From Bradyrhizobium sp. WSM1417 (GTDB lineage: Bacteria; Pseudomonadota; Alphaproteobacteria; Rhizobiales; Xanthobacteraceae): DNA of 64,000 nt. Both the position numbers and the translations under genes were made by a program. Positions within the stretch are counted from its first letter, which is position 1. The number at the start of each line of letters is the position of its first letter. Location: contig NZ_KI911783.1 of assembly GCF_000515415.1 (NCBI RefSeq), positions 3,338,392 through 3,402,391 on the forward strand, in the 5' to 3' direction. The notes beneath the pieces were generated by a model. The model had not been told where the DNA came from. It saw nothing but the letters and a program-made list of their open reading frames with translations, and did not search any database. Shown one piece after another: positions 52,529 through 60,856 of the stretch.

Positions 52529-52609
52529 ATGCCAGTTCTGATTCTCTGGGCCGTGCCGGCCGTGCTTGTGCTCGGCGGCGGCATCTATCTGATCGGCCAC
52601 ATGCACTAA
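52529..52609 (+). CDS. 26-residue single-span membrane protein
   Basis: An open frame MPVLILWAVPAVLVLGGGIYL followed by IGHMH: essentially one membrane helix with a His-Met-His end. AAGGAGG (52515-52521) lies 7 nt before its ATG, a perfect ribosome site; the same site is 0 nt from an out-of-frame ATG at 52522. It is probably co-transcribed from the EcfG promoter with the 77-residue protein. Function unknown. Confidence 0.55.
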   Translation: MPVLILWAVPAVLVLGGGIYLIGHMH

Positions 52610-52891
52610 GCGGGAGCGAAGGCGAGCGGGTCTGTGCGTGCAGCGCACAGGCCCGCAAGCCGTCTGTCGCCTGTGGAAAGCCGCCCCGCAGCTGCCACGC
52701 ACCGGCAGGAGCGCAAGTTGCAGTGCAGCAGTTCGCGAAAAGGGTGGCCCTGCGACGAAGAGGACCTCCCGCGCACGCGAAATGACTTCCGTCCCGCCGA
52801 CGTTTTCCATACGCTTCCCCCTCGCAAGCCGCATACCGGCTGCGCTCACGGCCCGGCGACAGGGCCGGAGCATCAAAAGGGAGGGGAGACG

Positions 52892-53890
52892 ATGAAGCGA
52901 AGATCATTTCTCGCTGGGCTCGGTGCGACCACTACAGCGGCTGCGATTGGCATGCCGTCGATCATCCGGGCGCAGTCGCCGATCACGCTGAACGGCGCGG
53001 TCCAGTTCAATGACGACCACGCCTTCAACCGGGCACTGCTCAGGTTCGAAGAGCTGGTGAAGAAGTATTACGGCAAGCCCGTCAACTTCACGCTGCACAG
53101 GAATTCCTCGCTCGGCCTCGAAAAGCAGTATTTCGAGTACATGTCGCAGGGCAAAGCCGTCGATTACGGCATCGTCTCGCCGGCTCACATGTCGACCTTC
53201 GCCAAGGCGGCCCCGTTCATCGACGCGCCCTTCGTGTTCAAGGGCATCGAGCACATGAACAAGGTCGTCGAAGCCAATATCCTGGCGCCGATCGCTGACG
53301 AAGTCGCGGCCAAGGCCGAGGTCGTTCTGATCGGCTATTCCGGCGGTGGCATCCGCAACATTTTTGCCAACAAGCCGCTCAAGACTCTTGCCGACCTTAG
53401 GGGACTCAAGGTGCGCGTGCAGGGCGCGCCGATCTGGTCGAAGACCTTTGCGGCCGTGGGCATGAGCCCGACGGTGATCGCCTATAACGAGATCTACAAC
53501 GCGATCCAGAACGGCGTGATATCGGCCGGCGAGAACGAGGCGGCCGGCGTCGAGGCGATGAAGTTCTACGAAGTGGCCCCGCATCTCAACCTGACCCAGC
53601 ACGCCGTGTCGATCCGGCCGATCTGCTTCTCGGTGAAGACGCTGAAGACCTTACCCAAGGACTTGCAGGACGCGATCATGAAGGCCGGCAAGGAGGCCGG
53701 CGATTATGGCCGACAACTGGAGTCGAGCGAGGAGGTCGTCAAGCTCGACACGCTGGAGAAGGCCGGCAAGCTCAAGCGCGTTCCCTTCGAGGAGCGGGAC
53801 GCCATGAAGAAGCTCGCCGACCCCGTGATGGCCACCTACGCCAAGGAAATCGGCGCGGAAGGCATTTTCGAGAAGATCAACGTCGTCTGA
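52892..53890 (+). CDS. dctP: TRAP transporter solute-binding protein (DctP family, Tat-type leader)
   Basis: 332 residues. The leader MKRRSFLAGLGATTTAAAIGMPSIIRAQ has twin arginines and fits Tat export. The TRAP receptor core shows RGLKVRVQGAPIWSKTFAAVGMSPTVIAYNEIYNAIQNGVISAGENE, with the conserved carboxylate-binding arginine in KVRVQ. GGAGGGGA precedes the ATG at 52892. In the 280 nt before it I see no gene. Two consecutive hairpins separate it from its membrane genes. The ligand is unknown; the nearby intradiol dioxygenase makes an aromatic or dicarboxylic acid plausible. Confidence 0.9.
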   Translation: MKRRSFLAGLGATTTAAAIGMPSIIRAQSPITLNGAVQFNDDHAFNRALLRFEELVKKYYGKPVNFTLHRNSSLGLEKQYFEYMSQGKAVDYGIVSPAHMSTFAKAAPFIDAPFVFKGIEHMNKVVEANILAPIADEVAAKAEVVLIGYSGGGIRNIFANKPLKTLADLRGLKVRVQGAPIWSKTFAAVGMSPTVIAYNEIYNAIQNGVISAGENEAAGVEAMKFYEVAPHLNLTQHAVSIRPICFSVKTLKTLPKDLQDAIMKAGKEAGDYGRQLESSEEVVKLDTLEKAGKLKRVPFEERDAMKKLADPVMATYAKEIGAEGIFEKINVV

Positions 53891-53893
53891 GAA

Positions 53894-53944
53894 CTGTCGC
53901 CGCCCACGCGACAGGACGTCGGGGCAAGCCGGGCGGCTTGCCCC
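53894..53944 (+). terminator. Two hairpins between TRAP receptor and membrane genes
   Basis: CTGTCGC-N7-GCGACAG (53894-53914) is followed by GGGGCAAGCC-gggc-GGCTTGCCCC (53921-53944), both perfect stems. They mirror the hairpin in the first TRAP locus and probably lower read-through into the permease genes or stabilise the receptor mRNA. Confidence 0.55.
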
Positions 53945-53974
53945 ATTGCGTGATTGTGATCCCCCGGAGTCGTA

Positions 53975-54490
53975 ATGACCGAAATAACGATGCCACCGAA
54001 CCCGTCGCTATGGCGCCGAGCAACGGCGGCTTATGCAAAACTGTTGGAAATCCTGCTCGCCGCCTCTGTCGGCCTTCTGGTCATTCCGGTCACGTTGCAG
54101 ATCATCTCGCGCTACACGCCTTTGATTCCGTCCTACATCTGGACCGAGGAAATGGCACGGTTCATGTTCATCTGGACGATCATGATCGGCGCCATGGTCG
54201 GCATCAGAGAGTCGCAGCATTTTGAAGTCGACGTCTGGCCTGACCTGTCACGCCGAAGCGAAGCCATGGTGCGGATTCTCGCGCGGCTCGGCGTGCTGGC
54301 GCTGGCGCTCGTGTTCGTATCCGCCGGCACCGAGTTTACCCGTTTTGCCTGGAACAGAACTTCGGAGCTCGCCGACCTGCCGCTTTGGCTGATCCACGTC
54401 GCCTGGCCGGTTGCCGGCGTGACCTGGATCGTGTTCGCCGGTGAACAGATCGTCGACGAGATGCGGATTCTGGTTGGGGCAAATCAATGA
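53975..54490 (+). CDS. dctQ: TRAP transporter small membrane subunit (DctQ)
   Basis: 171 residues with four membrane helices. The DctQ signature is present: QIISRYTPLIPSYIWTEEMARFMFIWTIMIGAMVGIRESQHFEVDVW. It assembles with DctM in the inner membrane to support receptor docking. Its stop overlaps the dctM start by 4 nt (ATGA), so the two are translationally coupled. Confidence 0.9.
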   Translation: MTEITMPPNPSLWRRATAAYAKLLEILLAASVGLLVIPVTLQIISRYTPLIPSYIWTEEMARFMFIWTIMIGAMVGIRESQHFEVDVWPDLSRRSEAMVRILARLGVLALALVFVSAGTEFTRFAWNRTSELADLPLWLIHVAWPVAGVTWIVFAGEQIVDEMRILVGANQ

Positions 54491-55806
54491 GCGGCAATGT
54501 TCTTTCTGCCGGACAGGCCGCGATGGTCCTGTTCGGGACTTTCGTTGGCCTGCTCATCATACGCGTGCCGGTCGCCTTCGCCCTCGGCCTTGCCTGCGTG
54601 CCGATCCTGCTGATCGAGCCGCATCTGTCGCTGATGACGCTGGGGCAGGAAACCTTCAACGCCTACAATTCGTTCATCCTGCTGGCGGTGCCGTTCTTCC
54701 TGCTCACCGCCAATTTGATGAGCATCGGCGGCATCACCGACCGGCTGGTGGCGCTGTCGCGCTCGATGGTCGGGCACTGGCCGGGGTCGCTGGCGCAGAT
54801 CAACGTCGTGCTGTCGGTGTTCTTTGCCGGCATCTCCGGCTCCTCCACCGCGGACGCGGCGAGCCAGTCCAAGATCTTCATCGATGCCCAGACTAAGGAG
54901 GGCTACGACCTCTCGTTCTCCATCGCCATCACCGCGGTCTCGGCCGTGCTCGCGGTCATCATCCCGCCCTCGATCCTGATGATCGTGTGGGGTGGACTGA
55001 TCTCGACCTCGATCGCCGCGATGTATCTCGCGGGCATCGTGCCGGGATTGCTGATCGCCGGAGCGCAGATGGCGACAGTGCATATCTATGCCGTGCGACG
55101 AGGTTACCCGACCTATCCGAAGGACACCTGGAGGGAGATGTGCTGCGCCATCTGGCGCTCGATACCGGCGCTGCTGACGCCGTTCATCATCGTCGGCGGC
55201 ATCCTGCTGGGGTGGTTCACCGCAACCGAGTCCGCCTGCGTCGCGGTGCTTTATTCCGTGGCGCTATCGACATTCTTTTACCGTGAAACCGGCGCGCGCG
55301 AACTCTACAAGGCTTTGCTCGACACCGGCCGTCTCGCGGGTGTCGCGCTGTTCTGCGTGGGCACCGCGAGCGCGTTCGGCTGGCTGCTGGCTTATTACAG
55401 GATCCCGCAGGAGCTGCTGGCCAACGTCTCGACGTGGGGCATGGGCGCGATCGGGGCCGGCTTCTTCATCGCGTTCTGCTTTCTGGTGGTGGGCTGCTTC
55501 CTCGACGCCATCCCGGCGATCATCATCGTCGGCACCGTCCTCGAACCGCTGGCGAAATCGGTCGACCTCCATCCGGTGCAGTTTGCGATCATCTCGATCG
55601 TTTCGCTGGCCTTCGGGTTGGTGACGCCGCCCTATGGTCTCTGCTTGATGATCGCCTGCTCGATCGCCGGGGTGCGGCTGCGCTATGCGCTGAAGGACAC
55701 GGTGATCATGCTGATCCCCATGCTGCTCGTGCTGGCGGCGCTCATCATTTGGCCCAGCGTTTCGCTGTTCCTGCCGCGCCTGATCGTGCCGGAGATGTTG
55801 AAATGA
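54487..55806 (+). CDS. dctM: TRAP transporter large permease (DctM)
   Basis: 439 residues with about 12-13 membrane segments. Typical DctM sequences are IRVPVAFALGLACVPILL, FAGISGSSTADAASQSKIF, IPPSILMIVWGGL and the near-terminal VTPPYGLCLMI. This is the ion-coupled translocation pathway of the second TRAP system. Here the Q and M subunits are separate genes, unlike the fused protein at the left of the window. A strong hairpin with a T run follows the stop. Confidence 0.92.
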   Translation: MSGNVLSAGQAAMVLFGTFVGLLIIRVPVAFALGLACVPILLIEPHLSLMTLGQETFNAYNSFILLAVPFFLLTANLMSIGGITDRLVALSRSMVGHWPGSLAQINVVLSVFFAGISGSSTADAASQSKIFIDAQTKEGYDLSFSIAITAVSAVLAVIIPPSILMIVWGGLISTSIAAMYLAGIVPGLLIAGAQMATVHIYAVRRGYPTYPKDTWREMCCAIWRSIPALLTPFIIVGGILLGWFTATESACVAVLYSVALSTFFYRETGARELYKALLDTGRLAGVALFCVGTASAFGWLLAYYRIPQELLANVSTWGMGAIGAGFFIAFCFLVVGCFLDAIPAIIIVGTVLEPLAKSVDLHPVQFAIISIVSLAFGLVTPPYGLCLMIACSIAGVRLRYALKDTVIMLIPMLLVLAALIIWPSVSLFLPRLIVPEMLK

Positions 55807-55815
55807 GCGGGGCTT

Positions 55816-55854
55816 GATCCCGCGGCTCTGACGCCGCGGGATCGGTGCATTTTT
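55816..55854 (+). terminator. Rho-independent terminator after dctM
   Basis: GATCCCGCGG (55816-55825), 8-nt loop, CCGCGGGATC (55834-55843), a 10-bp perfect stem, then GGTGCA and TTTTT to 55854. It can also serve the convergent serine-hydrolase gene. Confidence 0.7.
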
Positions 55855-55855
55855 C

Positions 55856-57130
55856 TCAGAGATTGCTCTCGGTGATCGCGGCATAGACCATGCTGCGCAG
55901 CTCGCGCCGGAGCGGGTAGGCGCTCGACGGCAGCACCTGCGTCATGAAGATGGTGATCAATTCCTCGGCCGGGTCGATCCAGAACGACGTCGTGGCCGCG
56001 CCGCCCCAATTGTATTCACCGGGGCTGCCGGCGACCAGCGTCTCGGCCGGGCGCATGGTCACGGCGAAGCCGAGGCCGAAGCCGATGCCGTTGTAGGCGG
56101 CTTCCGCAAACAGCGAGCGCGACACTTCCGGGAGCGAGCGTCCACCCGGAATGTGGTTGGCCGTCATCAGTGCCAGCGTCTTCGGCCCGATCAGCCTGAC
56201 GCCGCCGAGCTCGCCGCCGTTGAGCAGCGCACGGCAGAAGGTGAGATAGTCGGCCGTCGTCGAGCACAGCCCGCCGCCGCCCGAAATCAAGGACGGCGGC
56301 GACAGGAACGAGCTCTTGGTTGGATCATCCTGCAACGTCAGGCCCTCGCGGCGCTGGCCGGCATGGAAGGTCATGCCGCCACCCGGATCGGCCGAGTAAC
56401 AGGCGGCGAACCGGTGGGCCTTGGAAGCCGGCACGTGGAAATCAGTGTCGGTCATGCCGAGTGGATCGAGAATGCGTTGTTTCAGGAACTGCTCGAAGGG
56501 AATCCCGGAGATCTTGCCAATGAGGTAGCCGAGCACGTCGGTCGAAACCGAGTAGTTCCAGGCCTCGCCCGGCGAGAACTCCAGCGGGATTTTGGCAAGG
56601 CTCTCGATCATGGTCTGGAGCGTGCCGGATTTCTCGACCTCGCCGATCTTTTCGGCGCGGTAGGCGGCATCGACATTCGAGCGCTGCTGGAAGCCGTAGG
56701 TGAGGCCGGAGGTGTGACGCAGGAGATCGACGATCAGCATCGGCCGCAACGGCGGCCGGGTCAGGAAGGAAGGCGCAGTGCCGGCGACGAACACGCCGAG
56801 ATCCTTCCATTCCGGAATGTACTTGGCGACGGGCTCATCGATCGCGACGAGGCCTTGCTCGACCAGCATCATGAAGGCGACGCTGGTGAGCGGCTTGGTC
56901 ATGGAATAGATGCGATAGATCGTGTCGTCCTTGACGGGCAGCTTGCGCTCGACATCGGCAAAACCCTGCACCGTACTGTGGGCGATCTTGCCACGGCGAT
57001 AGACCAGGAGATGCGTGCCCGGGAAGCGGCCGGCATCGATGTACCGGCTCTTCAGATGCGCATCGACGCGGTCGAGCGCGGCCTTGGACATGCCGACGGA
57101 TTCGGGCGAGGCGGGGGTGGGGGCGAGCAT
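55856..57130 (-). CDS. Serine hydrolase, class C beta-lactamase family (esterase-like)
   Basis: 424 residues of the penicillin-binding-protein/beta-lactamase transpeptidase fold. The S-x-x-K motif is Ser76-Met-Thr-Lys79 (YSMTKP), the Y-x-N equivalent is YSVS in AWNYSVSTDVLG, and the KTG-box equivalent falls near the C-terminal GSPGEYNWGGAATTSFWIDP (HxG-like WGG), as in EstB-type esterases. No signal peptide is seen, so an intracellular esterase is more likely than antibiotic resistance. It is divergent from an intradiol dioxygenase and could hydrolyse an ester or lactone in the same pathway (inference). Confidence 0.85.
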   Translation of the reverse strand: MLAPTPASPESVGMSKAALDRVDAHLKSRYIDAGRFPGTHLLVYRRGKIAHSTVQGFADVERKLPVKDDTIYRIYSMTKPLTSVAFMMLVEQGLVAIDEPVAKYIPEWKDLGVFVAGTAPSFLTRPPLRPMLIVDLLRHTSGLTYGFQQRSNVDAAYRAEKIGEVEKSGTLQTMIESLAKIPLEFSPGEAWNYSVSTDVLGYLIGKISGIPFEQFLKQRILDPLGMTDTDFHVPASKAHRFAACYSADPGGGMTFHAGQRREGLTLQDDPTKSSFLSPPSLISGGGGLCSTTADYLTFCRALLNGGELGGVRLIGPKTLALMTANHIPGGRSLPEVSRSLFAEAAYNGIGFGLGFAVTMRPAETLVAGSPGEYNWGGAATTSFWIDPAEELITIFMTQVLPSSAYPLRRELRSMVYAAITESNL

Positions 57131-57300
57131 CAGTTCCTCCGGGCAGTTTGGTCCGACGTTGATAGCCGATATGGCGGTCTCATTCCAAGCCGGTCTCGCT
57201 TAACGCCGGCCGTCTGTTTGGTGTAGGCTCCAGCGAGGAACGCCTCCAAGCAGCCCAAGAGATCCCCAACGGGCCAATGAGAAACGCAGGCAAACGCACC

Positions 57301-58218
57301 ATGACCCAGTTCAACGAGACCGAACTCACCGAAGCCGTCGTCCGGAGCTTTGACCGGACACCCGACCCGCGCGCGAAATTCCTGCTCCAGGAATTGGTGA
57401 AGTCGCTGCACGATTACGTGAGCAAGACCGGACTCACCTTCGAGGAGTGGGAATACGCCATCGATTTCCTGACCCGCACCGGCCAGAAATGCACGGACAC
57501 CCGGCAGGAATTCATCCTTCTCTCCGACGTGCTCGGCGTCTCCATGCTGGTCGACGCGGTCAACCACCGCGAGCGCGAGGGCGCCACCCAGACCACCGTG
57601 CTCGGGCCGTTCTATGTCGGCGAGCACAAGGTCACGGCGCACGGCACCGACATCTCTCCGAACAATCAAACCGGCGAACGGATGTTCGTGCAGAGCCGTG
57701 TCACCGATCTCAAGGGCAAGCCGCTCGCGAATGTCCCCGTCGATGTCTGGCATGCCGATGATGACGGCTTCTACGACTCGCAGAAGCCGAACTATGACGA
57801 GGTCGGCGCCTCGGCGCGGGCGCGCTTCATCACCGATAGCGATGGCCGCTTCTTCTTCCGCACCATCCTGCCGTGCAGCTATCCGATCCCGACCGACGGC
57901 CCGGTCGGCGAGATGATCGTGCAGACCAACCGCCACCCGATGCGCCCGGCGCATGTGCACTTCCTGGTCAATGCCAAGGGCTACGAGCCGCTGATCACCC
58001 ACGTCTTCATGGACGGCGACAAATATCTTGATTCCGACGTGGTGTTCGGCGTGAAGGACGACCTCGTCGCCAAGGTCGAGCCGCGCAAAGATGCGGCGAT
58101 GCCCGACGGCACTAAGGCGAACGGGCAGTGGCACCTGATGAGCTACGAATTCCACCTCAAGCCGGGCGGCGGCATGGCGCCGAAGCCGCTGGGGACAAAG
58201 ACGGAGGAGCCCGCCTGA
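57301..58218 (+). CDS. Intradiol ring-cleavage dioxygenase (hydroxyquinol/catechol 1,2-dioxygenase type)
   Basis: 305 residues: an N-terminal helical domain (about 1-95), then the dioxygenase barrel. The non-haem Fe(III) ligands can be read as Tyr158 (DGFYDSQ), Tyr194 (PCSYPIPTDGPVG), His218 and His220 (RPAHVHF). The N-terminal domain and the TQTTVLGPFY segment fit hydroxyquinol or catechol 1,2-dioxygenases rather than protocatechuate enzymes. It opens the aromatic ring between hydroxyls to a muconate or maleylacetate-type acid. ATG 57301 is preferred over 57277, as it begins the family N-terminus. No further ring-cleavage pathway genes are adjacent. Confidence 0.9.
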   Translation: MTQFNETELTEAVVRSFDRTPDPRAKFLLQELVKSLHDYVSKTGLTFEEWEYAIDFLTRTGQKCTDTRQEFILLSDVLGVSMLVDAVNHREREGATQTTVLGPFYVGEHKVTAHGTDISPNNQTGERMFVQSRVTDLKGKPLANVPVDVWHADDDGFYDSQKPNYDEVGASARARFITDSDGRFFFRTILPCSYPIPTDGPVGEMIVQTNRHPMRPAHVHFLVNAKGYEPLITHVFMDGDKYLDSDVVFGVKDDLVAKVEPRKDAAMPDGTKANGQWHLMSYEFHLKPGGGMAPKPLGTKTEEPA

Positions 58219-58249
58219 CCGTCAGGCGCGAGCAGCGCGCGCCGCCCTC

Positions 58250-59143
58250 TCATCTCCCGATAAAGGCCGCCAGCTCGTCAGGCGTCCCCATCGGAAAGGC
58301 TTCTTTCATGTAGTCGAGAAAGGCGGATACGCGCGCGCTTAGGAGCCGGCGCGATGGATAGAGCGTCCACAATGCGATCTCCGGTCCCGCGATATCGCCC
58401 CAAAGCACCAGCGTGCCGGCAGCGAGGTCGTGACTGACCAGTGACACCGGAAGGCGTGCGGCGCCGACGCCGGCCCGGACAGCGTCGCGGACCATGATGA
58501 GCGATGCCAGGCGAAGGACCGGATCAATCGCGATGCGCGATTGTCCGCCTGGCACCGTCACGTCCCAGCTTGTTTTCCGGTCGCCCGCTCCGCGCATGAC
58601 AGCCGGCACAGCGACGCCGTACCTCGGTCGTTTCAGGTTCGGGCTCGCCACCACCACCAGCCGATCGCGCAGAAAGATTCGTCCGACAAGGCTGTCATCC
58701 GGATCGGGATTGACTCGAATGACGAGGTCGTAGCCTTCCTCCACCATGTCGACGGAGCGATCTTCCGTCGTGACCTCAAGACGGACCTCGGGATATCTGA
58801 GTGCGAACCCGGCCGCGAGGTTTCCCATCGCAGTCTGCGAGAACAGCATAGGCGCGCTGATCCGCAAGCGCCCCCGCGGCCTGTCCCCACCCGACGCGAT
58901 CGCTGTCGCGGTCTCGTCGAGCTCAGTGAGCAAGGCTCCCGTCCGCTCGTAAAGGGCGCGTCCTTCCTGCGTGAGTTTCAGGGTGCGCGCTCCCCGTTCG
59001 AACAGGCGCAGGTCGAGCGCGGCTTCCAGCTCCGCGACCCGCCGGGACAGGGTGGCTTTCGGGCGGCCGGCGGCCCGTGCGGCCCGTCCGAACCCGCCGT
59101 GCCGGGCAACGAGATTGAAATCGGCGAGTGCGAGCAGGTCCAT
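58250..59143 (-). CDS. LysR-family transcriptional regulator
   Basis: 297 residues. Helix-turn-helix: ALADFNLVARHGGFGRAARAAGRPKATLSRRVAELEAALDLRLFERG. The effector domain runs about 90-290 and is of the type that often controls a divergent oxidoreductase (CrgA/DsdC-like group). The frame stays open far upstream on this strand, but the ATG at 59143 starts the conserved domain. It is divergent from the NmrA-like gene across about 100 nt, which should contain its operator, and is probably its regulator. Confidence 0.88.
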   Translation of the reverse strand: MDLLALADFNLVARHGGFGRAARAAGRPKATLSRRVAELEAALDLRLFERGARTLKLTQEGRALYERTGALLTELDETATAIASGGDRPRGRLRISAPMLFSQTAMGNLAAGFALRYPEVRLEVTTEDRSVDMVEEGYDLVIRVNPDPDDSLVGRIFLRDRLVVVASPNLKRPRYGVAVPAVMRGAGDRKTSWDVTVPGGQSRIAIDPVLRLASLIMVRDAVRAGVGAARLPVSLVSHDLAAGTLVLWGDIAGPEIALWTLYPSRRLLSARVSAFLDYMKEAFPMGTPDELAAFIGR

Positions 59144-59245
59144 TGTTCCACCAGTGAGACAGTCTGTCCAAATATAGCGGCTATCGGTTCTTTTGTGGAT
59201 CACTAATTTCCCGGATGTCTTCTGACCCAACCCGGAGTGATCCCC

Positions 59246-60115
59246 ATGACCATCCTCGTTACCGGTGCAACCGGCACCATCGGCCGCCACGTCGTCGAGC
59301 AGCTCGTCAAGCGCGGCGCCGATGTCCGTGCTCTCGCCCGCGATCCTGGCAAGGCAAACCTCCCGGCAGGCGTCACCGTCGTGCAGGGCGACCTGCTCGA
59401 CGTCGACTCGATCCGTAGCGCATTCAAGGGCGTCTCGACCCTGTTCCTGCTCAACGCAGTGGTGCCGGATGAATTCACGCAGGCGCTGATCGCGCTCAAC
59501 GTCGCCCGCGAGGCGGGCGTCGAGCGGGTCGTCTACCTCTCGGTGATCCACAGCGATCGCTACGTCAACGTCCCGCACTTTGCCGGCAAGTTCGGCGTCG
59601 AGCGGATGATCGAGCAGATGGGCTTCAACGCCACCATCCTGCGCCCCGCCTATTTCATGAACAACGATGTCACGATCAAGGACGTGGTGACCGGATACGG
59701 CATCTACCCGATGCCGATCGGCAGCAAGGGGCTCGCCATGATCGATGCGCGCGACATCGGCGAGATCGCGGCCGTCGAGCTCATCCGTCGTGAGCGCGCC
59801 GCAGCGCCGCTGGCGCTCACGCGCATCAATCTCGTCGGCCCTGATACGCTCACCGGCGCGAAAGCCGCCGCCGTCTGGTCGGAGGTGCTGGGTCGCACGA
59901 TCGCCTATCCCGGTGACGATACCGCCGGCTTCGAGAAGAACCTCCGGCAGTTCATGCCGAGCTGGATGGCCTACGACATGCGGCTGATGAGCGAGCGTTT
60001 CCTCACTGAGGGAATGGTCCCGGAGGCCGGCGACGTCGAGCGGCTGACCGCGCTGTTGGGCCGTCCGCTGCGCTCCTATCGCGACTTCGTCTCCGAGATC
60101 ACGGCCACTGCCTGA
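59246..60115 (+). CDS. NmrA-like NAD(P)-binding protein
   Basis: 289 residues of the atypical SDR/NmrA family: N-terminal nucleotide-binding motif MTILVTGATGTIGRHVVEQL, then ALARDPGKANLPAGVTVVQGDLLD, VVYLSVIHSDRYVNVPHFAGKFGVERMIEQMGFNATILRPAYFMNN. It is either an NAD(P)H-using reductase (isoflavone-reductase/azoreductase type) or a redox-state sensor. CGGAG lies 8 nt before the ATG at 59246. A second Rossmann protein gene follows after 42 nt. Both are divergent from a LysR regulator. Confidence 0.87.
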   Translation: MTILVTGATGTIGRHVVEQLVKRGADVRALARDPGKANLPAGVTVVQGDLLDVDSIRSAFKGVSTLFLLNAVVPDEFTQALIALNVAREAGVERVVYLSVIHSDRYVNVPHFAGKFGVERMIEQMGFNATILRPAYFMNNDVTIKDVVTGYGIYPMPIGSKGLAMIDARDIGEIAAVELIRRERAAAPLALTRINLVGPDTLTGAKAAAVWSEVLGRTIAYPGDDTAGFEKNLRQFMPSWMAYDMRLMSERFLTEGMVPEAGDVERLTALLGRPLRSYRDFVSEITATA

Positions 60116-60157
60116 CGGCAGGAGCACGTCCCCATCACGACAACGAGGAATGCTAAC

Positions 60158-60832
60158 ATGATCTCTTCAACCGCCACTTCTCCGGTGAATCCGGAAGGCG
60201 CAACGAAGATGTTGGTGCTTGGAGCGACCGGTGCCACCGGTCGCCTGATCGTCAACCAGGCGGTGGCGCGGGGCTACGACGTTACCGTGCTGGTGCGTTC
60301 CGCCGAGAAGGCACGTGACATCACGGGGGCGAAGCTCATCGTCGGAGATGCCCGCGATGAAGCAGCCCTGCGCGAAGCCCTCAAAGGCCGCGACGCCGTG
60401 GTCAGCGCGCTGGGTACACCGGTAAGCCCGTTCCGCGAGGTGACGCTTCTCTCGACCGCGACGCGCGCGCTCGTGAGCGCGATGAAGGCCGAGCAGATCT
60501 CGCGGCTGGTTTGCATCACGGGAATGGGCGCTGGCGACAGTGCCGGGCACGGCGGCTTTGTCGCCGACAATGTGATCTTTCCGCTTCTCCTGAAGAAGGT
60601 GTACGCCGACAAGAACCGGCAGGAAGCCATCGTCAGAGAGAGCGGGCTGGACTGGGTCCTGGTTCGCCCCTCGATCCTGAATAACAAGCCCGGCCGCGGC
60701 TCGGTCCGGGCCCTGACGGATCTTTCGGGCTTCTATGGCGGTAGCATCGCGCGCGAAGACGTTGCGACATTCGTGCTCGATCAGGTGCGCGCCGATACCT
60801 GGCTGCATCGTTCTCCACTCATCACGTGGTGA
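60158..60832 (+). CDS. NAD(P)-binding Rossmann-fold protein (SDR-a type)
   Basis: 224 residues. After a short tail (MISSTATSPVNPEG) comes MLVLGATGATGRLIVNQAVARGYDVTVLVRSAEKA, then LIVGDARDEAALREALKGRDAVVSALG, ICITGMGAGDS-like VCITGMGAGDSAGHGGF and LDWVLVRPSILNNKPG. This is the NAD(P)H-binding family related to biliverdin reductase B and NmrA. It probably reduces a quinone, flavin or small carbonyl. Expressed with the upstream NmrA-like gene. The convergent phosphatase/kinase gene ends 24 nt away. Confidence 0.86.
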   Translation: MISSTATSPVNPEGATKMLVLGATGATGRLIVNQAVARGYDVTVLVRSAEKARDITGAKLIVGDARDEAALREALKGRDAVVSALGTPVSPFREVTLLSTATRALVSAMKAEQISRLVCITGMGAGDSAGHGGFVADNVIFPLLLKKVYADKNRQEAIVRESGLDWVLVRPSILNNKPGRGSVRALTDLSGFYGGSIAREDVATFVLDQVRADTWLHRSPLITW

Positions 60833-60856
60833 CGCTTTGCGTGGCTACACCCCTGA

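Noticed and set aside
52522..52785. An 87-codon frame starting at 52522
   Set aside because: Its ATG touches the ribosome site with no spacing and its product is Arg/Ala/Cys-rich low-complexity; the 26-residue frame from 52529 has correct spacing and a membrane helix.
59144..60127. Long N-terminal extension of the LysR gene at 58250-59143
   Set aside because: The extra ~330 codons are antisense to the NmrA-like gene and low in protein-like patterns; the LysR domain begins exactly at 59143.
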